In this document: piece by piece, positions 17,903 to 28,207 of the stretch
Layout of the letters: each line of letters opens with the position of its first letter
Position numbering within the stretch: position 1 is the first letter of the stretch
NCBI GenBank assembly: GCA_963620595.1
Contig: CAVFAY010000009.1
Coordinates: 26,071 to 90,070, forward strand
From: Butyricicoccus_A sp963620595
GTDB lineage: Bacteria; Bacillota; Clostridia; Oscillospirales; Butyricicoccaceae
Direction of reading: 5' to 3'
Length of the DNA stretch: 64,000 nt
The notes under the pieces: model-generated
The model's input: the letters and a program-made list of their open reading frames with translations, nothing else
Databases searched by the model: none
Told to the model about the DNA's origin: nothing
Translations under genes and position numbers: made by a program

Positions 17903-20900
17903 TTACCATGCTTCTTTAAAGATCTTTATCCAACGATTTTGAACTCTAGTCCAAGAAGTCTTTTCTGTCTCCGGAACAGTACCTTTTAATTTTAGTTCTT
18001 GTATAATTTCCGAACACTTCTTAACTGCAAATCTCGAAGGACCGTCATTTAACATTTCCTGGATAGCTATGTCTCCCAAATCCATCATGCTATCTAAATA
18101 CTGCATGTAAAAATTAACTAAGATAACTTGATAATCAAAACGTTCAACATTGTATCCGCTATAAGCTTTAAAATACGCATTATGGGTGTCTCGAATCAGT
18201 CTGATTAGCTTTTTCTTTTCGTCCATATTATCGGATGAGATTAACTGCTCTGTTTTCTGTAACCTGTTAGTGTTTGCCAGTTCAATACGCGCCAACAAAT
18301 CCACGTTAATAATAACTGCTGCCTCTTCTCTCAGCTCTTTATAACGATCACAACCAGACAATTTGGTATCAGCATCATCGTCCAAATAGTTTACAATTTC
18401 CAGATGCAACTCCCGTATTTGCTTTGACGCTTTAAGAAATACAATTCTGTCAGAACCATTTAAAAATCTAAACCCTTCTTTAATCGGACCCACAACCATA
18501 GAATGAAGCATTTTATATAACGCAAACTTTCTTTCCTTATAGTTATTAATTTGCTTCGTTATTTGTTCATATTTTTCTGAATCATCGACATATAATGCTT
18601 TCGCTTCAGATTCCTTTATTAATATCAGTCTTTCTGTAGTTTCCGCGTATATATCTGCTTTTCTATAAACAGAAAGAAATTCTTCTGTCCAAGCAGAACA
18701 ATATTCAGTTATATACTTTTCACGATCACTATCTAGCTGAAGTATTCTCTTCGCCCTTGCAACTAAGTTTTTCTTCTTAAGATATGTATCGTTTACCCAG
18801 TAATATACACTTGCGTATTGCAAATCAGGATATATTTCGCTATTTTCTAATACACATTTTTTTGTCCTATCCAACGAAACAAAACGCTCGGTATCAGATA
18901 TAACATTTTTAAGTTCAGATACTAGAATTTCTGTCAACTCATATACATCCACCAGTGAACGCATGGTTTCAAAAATAGTAAAAAATCCGCTAACAGAAGC
19001 TACATACAGTTTTTCTGAAGTGAAATCATAATTATTCGCTAGCGTGATTGTCGCATAGTACTGGTTAATATAGTCCCAACAAAGCTGATGTAACTCTCGA
19101 CCGTACTTTTGAAGAAATCGTTTTTTCCGCTCTCCAACTGCTTGTTTTTGTTTCTGCAACTCAATTTTGTTACGCTCAATACCTTCTGGAGTCTGCATTT
19201 CCATTGAAGCCTCTTCTTGATTTTTAATACCTTTATTTAATTCTCTAATAATCAGATATTCCTTATCAATACTCTCTTTAAGTTTCTCACCGCGCCTACG
19301 TAACTGGTCATACTCGGCATCTATTTTTTCCTTCATTATCTTTGCGCTGGTAAGAAGGGTCGTACGATAAGTTTGATTATCTCTCAAATAAGAAAACAGC
19401 TGCTTGTTGGTCGGCGACTCATATTTTTTCTTGTCTTCATTATTAATGTCCCACTCATGAACCTTCATCTTATAAGGTTTTAAAAGATCTTCATAAAAAA
19501 TCAAAGCCCAACCTGTTTCAAATGTGCCTTGTTCTTCCAATTGATCTAGTGATGCAGACATTGTGCTTCCTAAGAGTGCTCTATCATCCTGAGCCGTAAT
19601 CTTATGTGCAATTTTAAGTCCTGTATTTTTTAAGACTTCTGGTGCCATAACAGTCGGCAACTGATCAGCAATAACAACCCCTTCACCTAAAGCGCGCACC
19701 TCTGCCAGCATTTTTACAACATACTTTGTAGCAGATATTTTAGGGTCTACAGAATCTCCCATCGGGCTATCTGTATTAGGACCAATTAAATTGTGTGCCT
19801 CCTCATAGAAAATCACATGATTCAGCTCTTTGCTTGGCTTATTAGGATCGCTTGCATTATCGCTGGTTTTTCTCACCTTCAAAGTTTCTCTAATCAATGT
19901 AGAAAGTAGCAGTGACATAAAGTTTGCAGGACCTTCACCAAGAGATTCTAATTCAATAATTGCAGGCACGTCTAACCATTCTTCTGGTTTTAAGATTGAT
20001 TCTCGAACATTATATACATTACCAATCTCACGTTTCAAAAGACTGCCTACACGAACCTCTAATACTGATTGTAAATTACCTAAACTTTCACCTTGATAAT
20101 GAGAATTTTTTACTGCCACCTCAAGCGATGCATACAATTCTTGTAATGTAGGAAATTCATGACGATAATTGCCATTTTCATCTAATGTATTTCTCTCATT
20201 AACATTCCAGCCTTTATCAAGGTATACTTTTTCTATACATGTATCAATAAAATGCGGTGAAGGTGGCGGCAAGAAAAAAGCACCAGCAAACACGGCATTT
20301 AAATTAGCAATATGCTCTGCTAATGTTAAACCGACAGGAAATTGGAATGGATTAATATGGAGAGGAAAATACGTATCAGCTCCAGGCGAAAAAATCCTTA
20401 ATCTTTCCATTCCTTTAATCTTTGCCAAAGCACGATATTCCTGCTTTGCCGGTTCCAAAACTAGGAAGGGAATTTTTTCTTCTGTATCTCTCCACAAACT
20501 CGTTACCAAGTGAAGCATTGTATTTGTTTTTCCTGCACCAGGTACACCTGCAATAAAGGCATGCTTTTTGAATAGTTTAATTGGGAAATTAACATCATAA
20601 CCCAAACTACTAGTTCCTAAAGAAATAGACTCTCCATCTTTTTCCTTAAATGGCTTAGGATCTGTTTCTTTCAAGCATTCTATCGATTCTCCCGGATAGA
20701 GAATCGGCAGTGAGAACATCGGTCTCAACTCTTCAAGCGTATACAATGTCAAAAGCTGCGCAACGTAATTGCCAGGCTCCTTATAATACAATGGTGAGTC
20801 CGGTCTAAGTTTAAGAGTTTCATTTTCAGCGAGTTGAACCAGATTAAGCGCTCTCTGATCACTGTAATAAACGGTCATTCCACTCTCTTTATATATTTTT

Positions 20901-22468
20901 TCAATAATATAAGTGCCTGATTCTACTGCCTCAGCAGCTACACTATCAGCCAACATAACTGCGATATCTTCTTTGTCAGAAAAAGCAACTATATTAGCAA
21001 AGAACTGTGGAAATTTCATTAAATTTTGCAAATATTTATCCCATGACTTGATAATATTCTCGCTGTTATCATCCCTACCTTGTTGTCTTTCAGATATTCT
21101 CTTTCTTGTATCTGCGTAAGGTAATATTTTTTGTCTAATCAGTTGGGTTTGCTCAACAGGGAAGATATCTATTCTCAGTGCAACAGTACTGTTATATCCT
21201 TCCATTAATTTCAGAACATTGAACAATCGACCATCTTTACATGGTTCCCACTCCATAATTGAGTAAAGAGGTACTTCTCCTGCCGGATCAATACCCTCCA
21301 ATCTATTCTGCGCAGGAAGATAATAATCTTTTTTTGTCAAGAACGCAGCAAAATTGAACTTCCGTTCTATTTCCGGCGCATTTGTCAAAAATGTATTTGC
21401 TTCTCCAGAATTAATATCGTGACATCCAAGCTCTACAATGGTATTCCCTAATGAATTGAAGTAACAAAAGGCAACTTTATCTGATCCGCTTTGAAAATAA
21501 TTAAAAAAACGGTTAATTTGTTCATCAGACAAATTATAGTTATATTCATCTGGCTTTGTTTCATCATCATGAATGACAAATAACGTATTTTCCCCTTTAT
21601 CATTCATTCCGAATTTAATGTGCCTAGCTGCGATATGTCTCTCAGAAAAATATAGAGGCACCATTTTCGAACCAATTTCAATAATTTTATTGCCGTCCGG
21701 TTCGAAATAACAAATAAACCGAGTTCCATCATCAGCAGAACGCTCTTCCATGAACACCTGCTCCCAAGTTTCACTTAGCTCATAATCAAAATCTTCAGAC
21801 AAAGAATCAATCTTATCATCTTCAAACAGTCTCAGTTTTCCATCTACTATTTGTATTCTCTTTGCAAAAACATGTTTTCTAGAAAAAAGAATTTGTCCGC
21901 TCTTATTGGTCTTCAATGAATTAAAACTCAGAACTGCATCTGCATCAGAAGCAATTTCGCAAGTAATTGTTTGGCGTAACCTCATATCCACTTCTGTTCT
22001 ATAACTATTAACATCAGAAATATTAAATTTGCTTATTCCATAATTTTTTTTCTGTCCCGCAACGTTTTTTAGAATAATAATATTCTCTGTTCGTTTATCA
22101 GATGTCAACAATGTGCCTGCAAAAAAATCTGTACTCACTTCATAACAATGAAAATCATAGTATGTGCTTAAGACAGATGTTGTTAAGAACTCTCGTATTC
22201 CCTCTAACTTTCTCTTATCTTTTGATGTCGCATAAAACACGACCGACAAGTGATGGCCTTTAGGAATTCTTTCATCAGGGTCAAAATAATATAAAAGATG
22301 AAAATATACTCCGGATGTGGAACCGAGTCTGTGAAGTTGGCGCAGAAATACTCCATGTTTATCCATAATATCATCGACACTGGATCCATCTAACGCACTA
22401 TATTTTGTTAATGTCAAATCGGGAATTCTATCTACTGTAAACACTAGATAGTATGTCTGCTCTTCCAT
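17903..22468 (-). CDS. Giant HerA/DUF87-like ATPase of the effector island
   Basis: 1521 residues from ATG 22468 after AAGGAAA. The P-loop ATPase core (about 620-1000) has Walker A GVPGAGKTNTM near 635, the strand LVLEPAKQEYR, Walker B VIFYEEAHNLI near 888 and a sensor-like VVIADQLPTVM. This is the HerA/VirB4-like hexameric pump type. The N-terminal 600 residues contain at least two internal repeats (about 195-262 and 272-346) sharing CYF-x3-GN-x-I-x-E-x-G. The last 450 residues are helical and partly coiled coil. Together with the FtsK-like ATPase two genes upstream it forms the motor pair of the island. It could move protein or DNA; the toxin neighbour favours protein. Confidence 0.82.
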   Translation of the reverse strand: MEEQTYYLVFTVDRIPDLTLTKYSALDGSSVDDIMDKHGVFLRQLHRLGSTSGVYFHLLYYFDPDERIPKGHHLSVVFYATSKDKRKLEGIREFLTTSVLSTYYDFHCYEVSTDFFAGTLLTSDKRTENIIILKNVAGQKKNYGISKFNISDVNSYRTEVDMRLRQTITCEIASDADAVLSFNSLKTNKSGQILFSRKHVFAKRIQIVDGKLRLFEDDKIDSLSEDFDYELSETWEQVFMEERSADDGTRFICYFEPDGNKIIEIGSKMVPLYFSERHIAARHIKFGMNDKGENTLFVIHDDETKPDEYNYNLSDEQINRFFNYFQSGSDKVAFCYFNSLGNTIVELGCHDINSGEANTFLTNAPEIERKFNFAAFLTKKDYYLPAQNRLEGIDPAGEVPLYSIMEWEPCKDGRLFNVLKLMEGYNSTVALRIDIFPVEQTQLIRQKILPYADTRKRISERQQGRDDNSENIIKSWDKYLQNLMKFPQFFANIVAFSDKEDIAVMLADSVAAEAVESGTYIIEKIYKESGMTVYYSDQRALNLVQLAENETLKLRPDSPLYYKEPGNYVAQLLTLYTLEELRPMFSLPILYPGESIECLKETDPKPFKEKDGESISLGTSSLGYDVNFPIKLFKKHAFIAGVPGAGKTNTMLHLVTSLWRDTEEKIPFLVLEPAKQEYRALAKIKGMERLRIFSPGADTYFPLHINPFQFPVGLTLAEHIANLNAVFAGAFFLPPPSPHFIDTCIEKVYLDKGWNVNERNTLDENGNYRHEFPTLQELYASLEVAVKNSHYQGESLGNLQSVLEVRVGSLLKREIGNVYNVRESILKPEEWLDVPAIIELESLGEGPANFMSLLLSTLIRETLKVRKTSDNASDPNKPSKELNHVIFYEEAHNLIGPNTDSPMGDSVDPKISATKYVVKMLAEVRALGEGVVIADQLPTVMAPEVLKNTGLKIAHKITAQDDRALLGSTMSASLDQLEEQGTFETGWALIFYEDLLKPYKMKVHEWDINNEDKKKYESPTNKQLFSYLRDNQTYRTTLLTSAKIMKEKIDAEYDQLRRRGEKLKESIDKEYLIIRELNKGIKNQEEASMEMQTPEGIERNKIELQKQKQAVGERKKRFLQKYGRELHQLCWDYINQYYATITLANNYDFTSEKLYVASVSGFFTIFETMRSLVDVYELTEILVSELKNVISDTERFVSLDRTKKCVLENSEIYPDLQYASVYYWVNDTYLKKKNLVARAKRILQLDSDREKYITEYCSAWTEEFLSVYRKADIYAETTERLILIKESEAKALYVDDSEKYEQITKQINNYKERKFALYKMLHSMVVGPIKEGFRFLNGSDRIVFLKASKQIRELHLEIVNYLDDDADTKLSGCDRYKELREEAAVIINVDLLARIELANTNRLQKTEQLISSDNMDEKKKLIRLIRDTHNAYFKAYSGYNVERFDYQVILVNFYMQYLDSMMDLGDIAIQEMLNDGPSRFAVKKCSEIIQELKLKGTVPETEKTSWTRVQNRWIKIFKEAW

Positions 22469-22506
22469 TCACATTTTCCTTTCCGCCTCATAGTAAGCTA
22501 TTTTAC

Positions 22507-22986
22507 TTACCAATCTTCTTTCATGTTCTGAATAATATTATCAATTTCAGTATTGGACTGTTCCTGAATTTCTTCTCCACTGGTTGCAATCTCATTAAAC
22601 TCACTAGCGCTTTCTTCAAATTTGCTTTCAAGTCTAGAACCTATGCCTCCATAATTTCCATCCATTGCACTCGCTTTACTTTCATCATCCTTTTCGTGAC
22701 CTTCAAGGTCTTTCATTTCATCTATCGTACTTTCCATCCGGCTATTTACTTCATTTTTAGGAGCTTCCATCCGACTTTCTGCAATTTGATCTGCAATTTC
22801 CTTTCCTTGATCCTCGCCATCCTCAATAGAAGCTTTATCATCATCGTCAACACCTTCTAAAGAATGGATGATTTCGACATTTCGATTTTTTCCTTCAAGG
22901 ATCTGCTCCGAGTCTTCTTGAATCTCCTGATACTTGTCCTGATTTTCTTTTACGCTTTCAAGGCCTTTGTTCTTGAATTCACCCAT
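22507..22986 (-). CDS. Very acidic helical protein, possible secreted partner or adaptor
   Basis: 159 residues from ATG 22986, seven bases after GGAGG. About a third of the residues are Asp or Glu, with no hydrophobic segment; predicted long helices separated by acidic turns (GVDDDDKASIEDGED). It ends in D-W. Size, charge and helicity recall adaptor or WXG-type partner proteins, but no WXG motif is present and no family was recognised. It lies between the two ATPase genes. Its ribosome site is duplicated in a 20-bp tandem repeat (22987-23026). Confidence 0.65.
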   Translation of the reverse strand: MGEFKNKGLESVKENQDKYQEIQEDSEQILEGKNRNVEIIHSLEGVDDDDKASIEDGEDQGKEIADQIAESRMEAPKNEVNSRMESTIDEMKDLEGHEKDDESKASAMDGNYGGIGSRLESKFEESASEFNEIATSGEEIQEQSNTEIDNIIQNMKEDW

Positions 22987-23026
22987 GATGCAACCTCCAT
23001 TAATTTGATGCAACCTCCATTAATTT
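22987..23026 (-). repeat. Perfect 20-bp tandem duplication of a ribosome-binding site
   Basis: The unit AAATTAATGGAGGTTGCATC occurs twice back to back before the acidic-protein ATG. Each copy contains GGAGG and an upstream ATG. The first ATG opens a six-codon leader ending in TAA, and the second is out of frame with the gene. The duplication could raise or tune translation of this one gene. Confidence 0.8.
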
Positions 23027-23077
23027 AAAGAAGGAGAGGGCAAGAGTGATATTATAACTTCCCCTCTCCGTAATTCA

Positions 23078-26000
23078 TTACTGATTCAAAGATTTACATA
23101 TAGTTCTAAGCCATTCTTCATCTGGAGTCTGGTATGGTCTGAAGTTTCTCGTATCATCGATTCGATTATTATATACAGCTGTATTTTCACCAAACTGACT
23201 AATATCATTCACACCAACAAACTGCGAATAGTCTTCTTTCGGCATATCAAAAGCAATCTTCTGATAGAAATAAGTAATAAGTTTTCGATCTGCAAAATCA
23301 AGAGCTTTAAAATCATCCTGCCAAAAAACAGAATGAATTCCGTTCTGAGTTCCCATTGTCAGTATTACTTCAACCATTTCTTTCATTGAATGCGTTGGTC
23401 CCTGATTTTTCGAAGACATCATACTCATAATATCCTGATTCTCCGTAGCCTTGTCTTCAGATTTCAAGTCTTCAGCTCTCTGATAGCCAAATACCATTAA
23501 ATACTTATTCTCACTCTTTGCACTGCTCTGCGCATTCAGTGATGCCGAATATAGCTTTTGAATTGTATTTTTAATCTCGCTAGGCTTACTGATGGGAATA
23601 TCCTTTACATACTTTGTCAACATTTTTGTAGCTAATTGCTCAAGCGTATCAATAAAATAACTATCTCTGAGAGGCTTGTAGTTTAAGAAGTAAATAAACG
23701 GTTCATCAGGCGCTTTTTTGTTGTGAGATACCCAATAGTTAATTGCCAAACTAAGCATAGTAAACGCAAACATACTTCTCGCCTTATCACTATCAGAACC
23801 AATCATCAACATGTTTGCATACTCATTTCTCACAAGATCCATATTGAGATCATTCTCAATGCTAAGAGGCTCACCTAAATATAAGCGTCCAAGAACTTTG
23901 CAATCTTCCATTCTATAATTCGTAAACTGATTGAAAATGCTGTACCTATTATCTTCAATGTTAGAAAGAAGAATTCTTGTTTTATTGTCAGAATATTTGC
24001 AAGTTCTTTCACTGATACCTTTCAGAATTTCTCGATGTTTAGACGGGGCAATGAAAGCTACACGGAAGTGACTGTTGTACTCCTTGTTACCAGTTTCCGA
24101 ATTATAGATTGCACGTCCCGGATCGTCAATTGAAATCTGTTCCACATCTGAACTGCCATCTCCAAGTAGAAGAGATGCATCTGCTTTAGAACATTTCAGA
24201 ACAATTCTTACTGCCATCTGATCATAAACAGACTTATCTAAACCACCTACATTTGAATAGCTCTGAGATGCAAGAATAATATGGACGCCAAAAGCTCGAC
24301 CTTGACGAACAATTCGCTCCATCATCTCTGCAGATTCTTTTCCGATCTTATCGCTAGCATTTGAAAACAATTCATGGAATTCATCCATAATAACCAAAAT
24401 CCGTGGCATCGGATCCGAATTCTGCAGTGCACGATAGTCCTCAATACGATCAATTTTTCTATCTTTCACACGTTTAAAACGATTTGCTCTAATCTTCTGT
24501 TCTCTTTCGAGATCTTTAAGAATGTTGTAGCCGAACTCCCTTTCACTCTCAATTGCAACAACTTTGAAAGAAGGGAGCTTGTAATCTGCATAAATCTTAA
24601 ATTCAACACCACGCTTGAAGTCTACTAAATAGATACGCAATTCATCTGGTGCATATTGAGAAAGGGCTTGAAGAATAATTGTATGTAATAAGCTAGACTT
24701 ACCAGATCCCGCAACACCTGCAATAAGTGCATGATGGCTACCACCCACTCCCAGAGTAAGATACTGAATTTCGTTTGCACCATGTAAGCCGATCGGAATT
24801 TTAATTCCATTCTTTGTTGTGGTTTCCGCTTCTTCTCGTTCATTCTCTATTCCACTTACCTTTTCAATGTCAATAACAACCTTGTCAGCAGATTTAATTC
24901 CCTTTCTCAACGTATCGATTATCTTATCCATACGCTGATCGGATGGCATTTCAATTCCATTCCATACCAAGTTCTTTCCTCTAACAGTATCCTTCGCACA
25001 AGTTATTTTTCTAACATTATTTGAGTAGTTAAAAATCTGGAAACCACTCTCAATATTATTTACCAGAGGATGAGAACGTTCGGAGATCTTACTATATTGG
25101 CTCTCATTTCTATAGATAACGGTAAAAACACCACATTTAGGACCAGACGCAGAAATCTGTTCCAAGAGTCTTAATGACCGATCTGATAAACCTGCAGGAA
25201 AATCCATAAGCATGATAATCTGATATGCCTCTGCATTTTGTTCTGCCTCTTTATTATACTCAAAGATATTATTGTATTTTCCTTGTAAGCATCTCTGTGT
25301 AACATTGGAGATATGCTCAGTCATAATTCTCAACTTATCTTCGATATCATTAGGCGAAGACCAAATTTTACCGTTAATTGCTTCACTAGTTCTATCGTCT
25401 ATATTAACCAGCCGAGTGAATATAGCAAAACTTTCTCCTAATGAAACTGGATCCACGAATGTAAAATTAATTTTTCCAGGCGGCAACATCATAAACAAGC
25501 GCATTCCCATGTCGCGCGCATCTGAAACCACATTCTGTTTTTCATTTCCATTAAATCTAAATAAATAGTTAAATTTGGAATCAAACTTAGCACAATTAGG
25601 AATGAAGAGTTTTCCCTCTCGGTACATAAAGTAATAGTACTTATCCAGAAATTCTTTTGTATATTCACAAAAATTCCAAGAGGAAATATCATACTCTAAA
25701 GTGCTTATATAAATGTTATGAGGCATCTCCTTAACACATTCATATCTTTCATAAGAAGGCTCAAGTGAATAGAGTCTAATATATTCGTCCAAAAATTCTG
25801 AAGGGGAAAATTTTGAACAAAAACAATCCATAATTTCAATCAACTTTGACTGCTTGTCAGCCACATAGCTACTTTCAGTATTTATAGTCTCTTTTTTTGT
25901 CTTTAATCTCTGCTGTGAAAATACCGACGATATTTCATCGAATTCTTTCATAGCATTATTCCAAACTCTTTCCATATCTTGGTGAGATGAATCTCCAACA

Positions 26001-26599
26001 TTTCGATAATTCACCCGAATATGATCCTTGTTTCCAACAAGCGCGACACGCAAATTTGCTACTTCCTGATTAAGTATTTGTTCAGCATTTCGGCACAAGC
26101 AATATAACCGTGAACTGGCTATAGCAATGTTCTTCTTTTTTCCATCATTAATTGCACTATTTACCGCCTGAGCTAGCTCAATAAAATCCGTTTTTCCTGC
26201 AATAAGTTCATCAACAGTTATATTTACTGGGTGCGTCTGATTAGTTTTTGCAGAATTATATTCCGCTTTGTTTGAAATGCTATTCTCTGAGCTTGCAATC
26301 AAAGATAATATCTGTTTGCATTTTTGTAATCTTACAAGAATATTCTTCTTATCTCCAATGTCGTGCGCATGTACATCATTCATATTCTTTTGATAGGCAG
26401 AACAAACACTAGCGCTCTTAGACATAATGTCCTCTGTAGTCCGCTTTAATTCTGTATGAATTGTATCCCACTCTTTCTTTTCGCCCAATTCCCTGTCAGT
26501 CATTCGCTTATCTGTAGCTGCAAAAACAGCCTTTATTTCCTTATCAAAAGAAAAAATCTTATTAAGAAATTCTACGAATAATCCCGCTGTATACTCCAT
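23078..26599 (-). CDS. FtsK/SpoIIIE (EccC-like) tandem ATPase without membrane anchor
   Basis: 1173 residues from ATG 26599 after AGGAG. Residues 1-290 are helical and soluble. The first P-loop domain has Walker A GVAGSGKSSLL near 626, IYLVDFKRGVEFKIYADY, Walker B ILVIMDEFHELF near 736, then RQGRAFGVHIILASQS, the classic FtsK/SpoIIIE/EccC fold. A second ATPase-like domain (about 910-1173) has a degenerate P-loop (MIGSDSDKARSM). One active plus one degenerate domain recalls EccC/EssC of type VII secretion, but the N-terminal TM helices and FHA domains are missing. It probably recognises and drives the effector, docking on the small membrane proteins of this operon. Confidence 0.85.
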   Translation of the reverse strand: MEYTAGLFVEFLNKIFSFDKEIKAVFAATDKRMTDRELGEKKEWDTIHTELKRTTEDIMSKSASVCSAYQKNMNDVHAHDIGDKKNILVRLQKCKQILSLIASSENSISNKAEYNSAKTNQTHPVNITVDELIAGKTDFIELAQAVNSAINDGKKKNIAIASSRLYCLCRNAEQILNQEVANLRVALVGNKDHIRVNYRNVGDSSHQDMERVWNNAMKEFDEISSVFSQQRLKTKKETINTESSYVADKQSKLIEIMDCFCSKFSPSEFLDEYIRLYSLEPSYERYECVKEMPHNIYISTLEYDISSWNFCEYTKEFLDKYYYFMYREGKLFIPNCAKFDSKFNYLFRFNGNEKQNVVSDARDMGMRLFMMLPPGKINFTFVDPVSLGESFAIFTRLVNIDDRTSEAINGKIWSSPNDIEDKLRIMTEHISNVTQRCLQGKYNNIFEYNKEAEQNAEAYQIIMLMDFPAGLSDRSLRLLEQISASGPKCGVFTVIYRNESQYSKISERSHPLVNNIESGFQIFNYSNNVRKITCAKDTVRGKNLVWNGIEMPSDQRMDKIIDTLRKGIKSADKVVIDIEKVSGIENEREEAETTTKNGIKIPIGLHGANEIQYLTLGVGGSHHALIAGVAGSGKSSLLHTIILQALSQYAPDELRIYLVDFKRGVEFKIYADYKLPSFKVVAIESEREFGYNILKDLEREQKIRANRFKRVKDRKIDRIEDYRALQNSDPMPRILVIMDEFHELFSNASDKIGKESAEMMERIVRQGRAFGVHIILASQSYSNVGGLDKSVYDQMAVRIVLKCSKADASLLLGDGSSDVEQISIDDPGRAIYNSETGNKEYNSHFRVAFIAPSKHREILKGISERTCKYSDNKTRILLSNIEDNRYSIFNQFTNYRMEDCKVLGRLYLGEPLSIENDLNMDLVRNEYANMLMIGSDSDKARSMFAFTMLSLAINYWVSHNKKAPDEPFIYFLNYKPLRDSYFIDTLEQLATKMLTKYVKDIPISKPSEIKNTIQKLYSASLNAQSSAKSENKYLMVFGYQRAEDLKSEDKATENQDIMSMMSSKNQGPTHSMKEMVEVILTMGTQNGIHSVFWQDDFKALDFADRKLITYFYQKIAFDMPKEDYSQFVGVNDISQFGENTAVYNNRIDDTRNFRPYQTPDEEWLRTICKSLNQ

Positions 26600-26657
26600 A
26601 TATTATTAAACTCCTTTCTGATTCATCTTCCATTAACCAATATGTGAAGCATTACGA

Positions 26658-27686
26658 CTATATTATAATGACTGCCAGTCCCGCTCTCTTTAATATCTCT
26701 TCATATTTTCTCGTTCCAAATAACGAATTCATATTTTGAAAATCATAATCTGACAATGCTCTCCTTGCTAATTGATGTCGTTTCTCAATTCTTTCAATTT
26801 CAGAAGCAATTGATTGAATCTTGCTTTCATATGATTTTAAATCTAATAATTCATTTGAAACTATATCACATAATTGATCTCTCTCCTTTTCCAATTCAAT
26901 AAATTGAGAAACCCATGGATGCTGTCTCATCATCGCTTCAACTTCATTTTTACTCCGATCTGATTGACTCAGTATATTACCCAGTCGAATTTGATATGAA
27001 TGAAGTTCTTCTTCTCTACATTCACTAAGTCTATATGCCTGATTCTTTATGTTCTCTGCTTCAATCTTTGCATTTTTTAACATATCGATATGCTCACTAA
27101 TCAGTAATCTACTGTTTTGCTCAATTGTATTCATCTCTTGTTCGATCTTTTCTATCTTCGACCAAAGATCAAATAGTTTTTTTCTTCGTTGATCGATTTC
27201 TTCACAAAATTCTGATTGCACATGAAGAATATGTGTTGCCTTTTTTTCTTCATACTCATGGATTACTGCTGCTTTTTGGAATTCATTCTGTATTTTTCCT
27301 ACTAATACATAAACTGCGCCATATACCTCTTTCTCATCATTAGACGCATACTTCTGTGCGTTATAATAATCAGCACTTTCATCGAATGCAATTCCTTTTT
27401 GTACGAGTTCTGCATCATTACAACATTTATTCTTTGCTAAAAGTCTAAGCCAAAATACATCTGATTTTGTTGGCATCCATCTTAATACCATTCTTGATTT
27501 TTCAATCAATTCATCAAATGCTCTTTTTCTCAAAATTTTCTCAAGCACATTATATTCTTCATACACATTTTCATGTATGTTGTCCTTAACATCAATTACC
27601 TGAAAGTTGCTGCCATTACCACAAAATAAACATTTATCAGCAGCATGTATTTTTCTTCTGCACTTCGGGCATACTACTATTTTCAT
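26658..27686 (-). CDS. Zinc-ribbon plus long coiled-coil protein
   Basis: 342 residues. The N-terminus has a four-cysteine zinc ribbon (VCPKCRRK and CLFCGN) at residues 5-24. A helical region follows at 40-130 with W/R-rich helices (RMVLRWMPTKSDVFWLRLLAK), then an extended coiled coil from about 140 to 310. No membrane segment. Its ATG overlaps the stop of the upstream two-TM gene (TAATG), so the pair is translationally coupled. Likely a cytoplasmic scaffold between membrane base and ATPases; no family recognised. Confidence 0.72.
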   Translation of the reverse strand: MKIVVCPKCRRKIHAADKCLFCGNGSNFQVIDVKDNIHENVYEEYNVLEKILRKRAFDELIEKSRMVLRWMPTKSDVFWLRLLAKNKCCNDAELVQKGIAFDESADYYNAQKYASNDEKEVYGAVYVLVGKIQNEFQKAAVIHEYEEKKATHILHVQSEFCEEIDQRRKKLFDLWSKIEKIEQEMNTIEQNSRLLISEHIDMLKNAKIEAENIKNQAYRLSECREEELHSYQIRLGNILSQSDRSKNEVEAMMRQHPWVSQFIELEKERDQLCDIVSNELLDLKSYESKIQSIASEIERIEKRHQLARRALSDYDFQNMNSLFGTRKYEEILKRAGLAVIII

Positions 27687-28207
27687 TAATTAGCACCACC
27701 GTTCTTTACATCCTCTGCCATCGCATCAATTTTACCTCTTAATTCTGATGCATTTGAAAGCTCCTTAAGAATCTCTTCCATTCGATCTTTTGATTTATAA
27801 TTTACCTGAATCAAATTTCTTATATTTTTTGTATTCGAATCACATGTGTTTGAAACACTTAATGCTTTTTGTTTCACCTCACTAGCCCATTTTTGACGTT
27901 GATTTTTAGCAACTTCAGAATTTTCTGCATCTAATCTTGCTTTTTCAGCATCATTTTCTGCTTTTATCTTTACCAAACCATATATAAATCCGATCACAGC
28001 ACCACCGATACTGCAAAAAATCAGAACTGATATGAACGAACCTCCGCTCCACATTCCTGGTATTGCATCGCCACCATCGCAATTACATGTAATGATGTTA
28101 TAAGCACAATTAAGCAGTTCAATACCAAATCCTAGAATATATAGTCCAATAGTAGTAACTGCACCTATTACTGCACCAGATAAGGTGTAAATAATTACCG
28201 TTCCCAT
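27686..28207 (-). CDS. Two-transmembrane protein, first gene of the effector island operon
   Basis: 173 residues from ATG 28207 after GGGAGGA. Two glycine-rich membrane helices (about 4-30 and 55-80) flank a short outer loop with Cys residues (CNCDGGD). The remaining 90 residues form a cytoplasmic coiled coil ending in the C-terminal helix ELSNASELRGKIDAMAEDVK. It is the only clear multi-pass component of the operon and so the best candidate for membrane anchoring of the soluble FtsK-like ATPase. A 290-base leader separates it from the promoter at 28505-28533. Confidence 0.72.
   Translation of the reverse strand: MGTVIIYTLSGAVIGAVTTIGLYILGFGIELLNCAYNIITCNCDGGDAIPGMWSGGSFISVLIFCSIGGAVIGFIYGLVKIKAENDAEKARLDAENSEVAKNQRQKWASEVKQKALSVSNTCDSNTKNIRNLIQVNYKSKDRMEEILKELSNASELRGKIDAMAEDVKNGGAN

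Noticed and set aside
13120..28207. Reading the island as a conjugation (type IV) system
   Set aside because: No relaxase, VirB6/VirB8-like or pilus genes are present. The FtsK-like protein is of EccC type, and a toxin gene is embedded.
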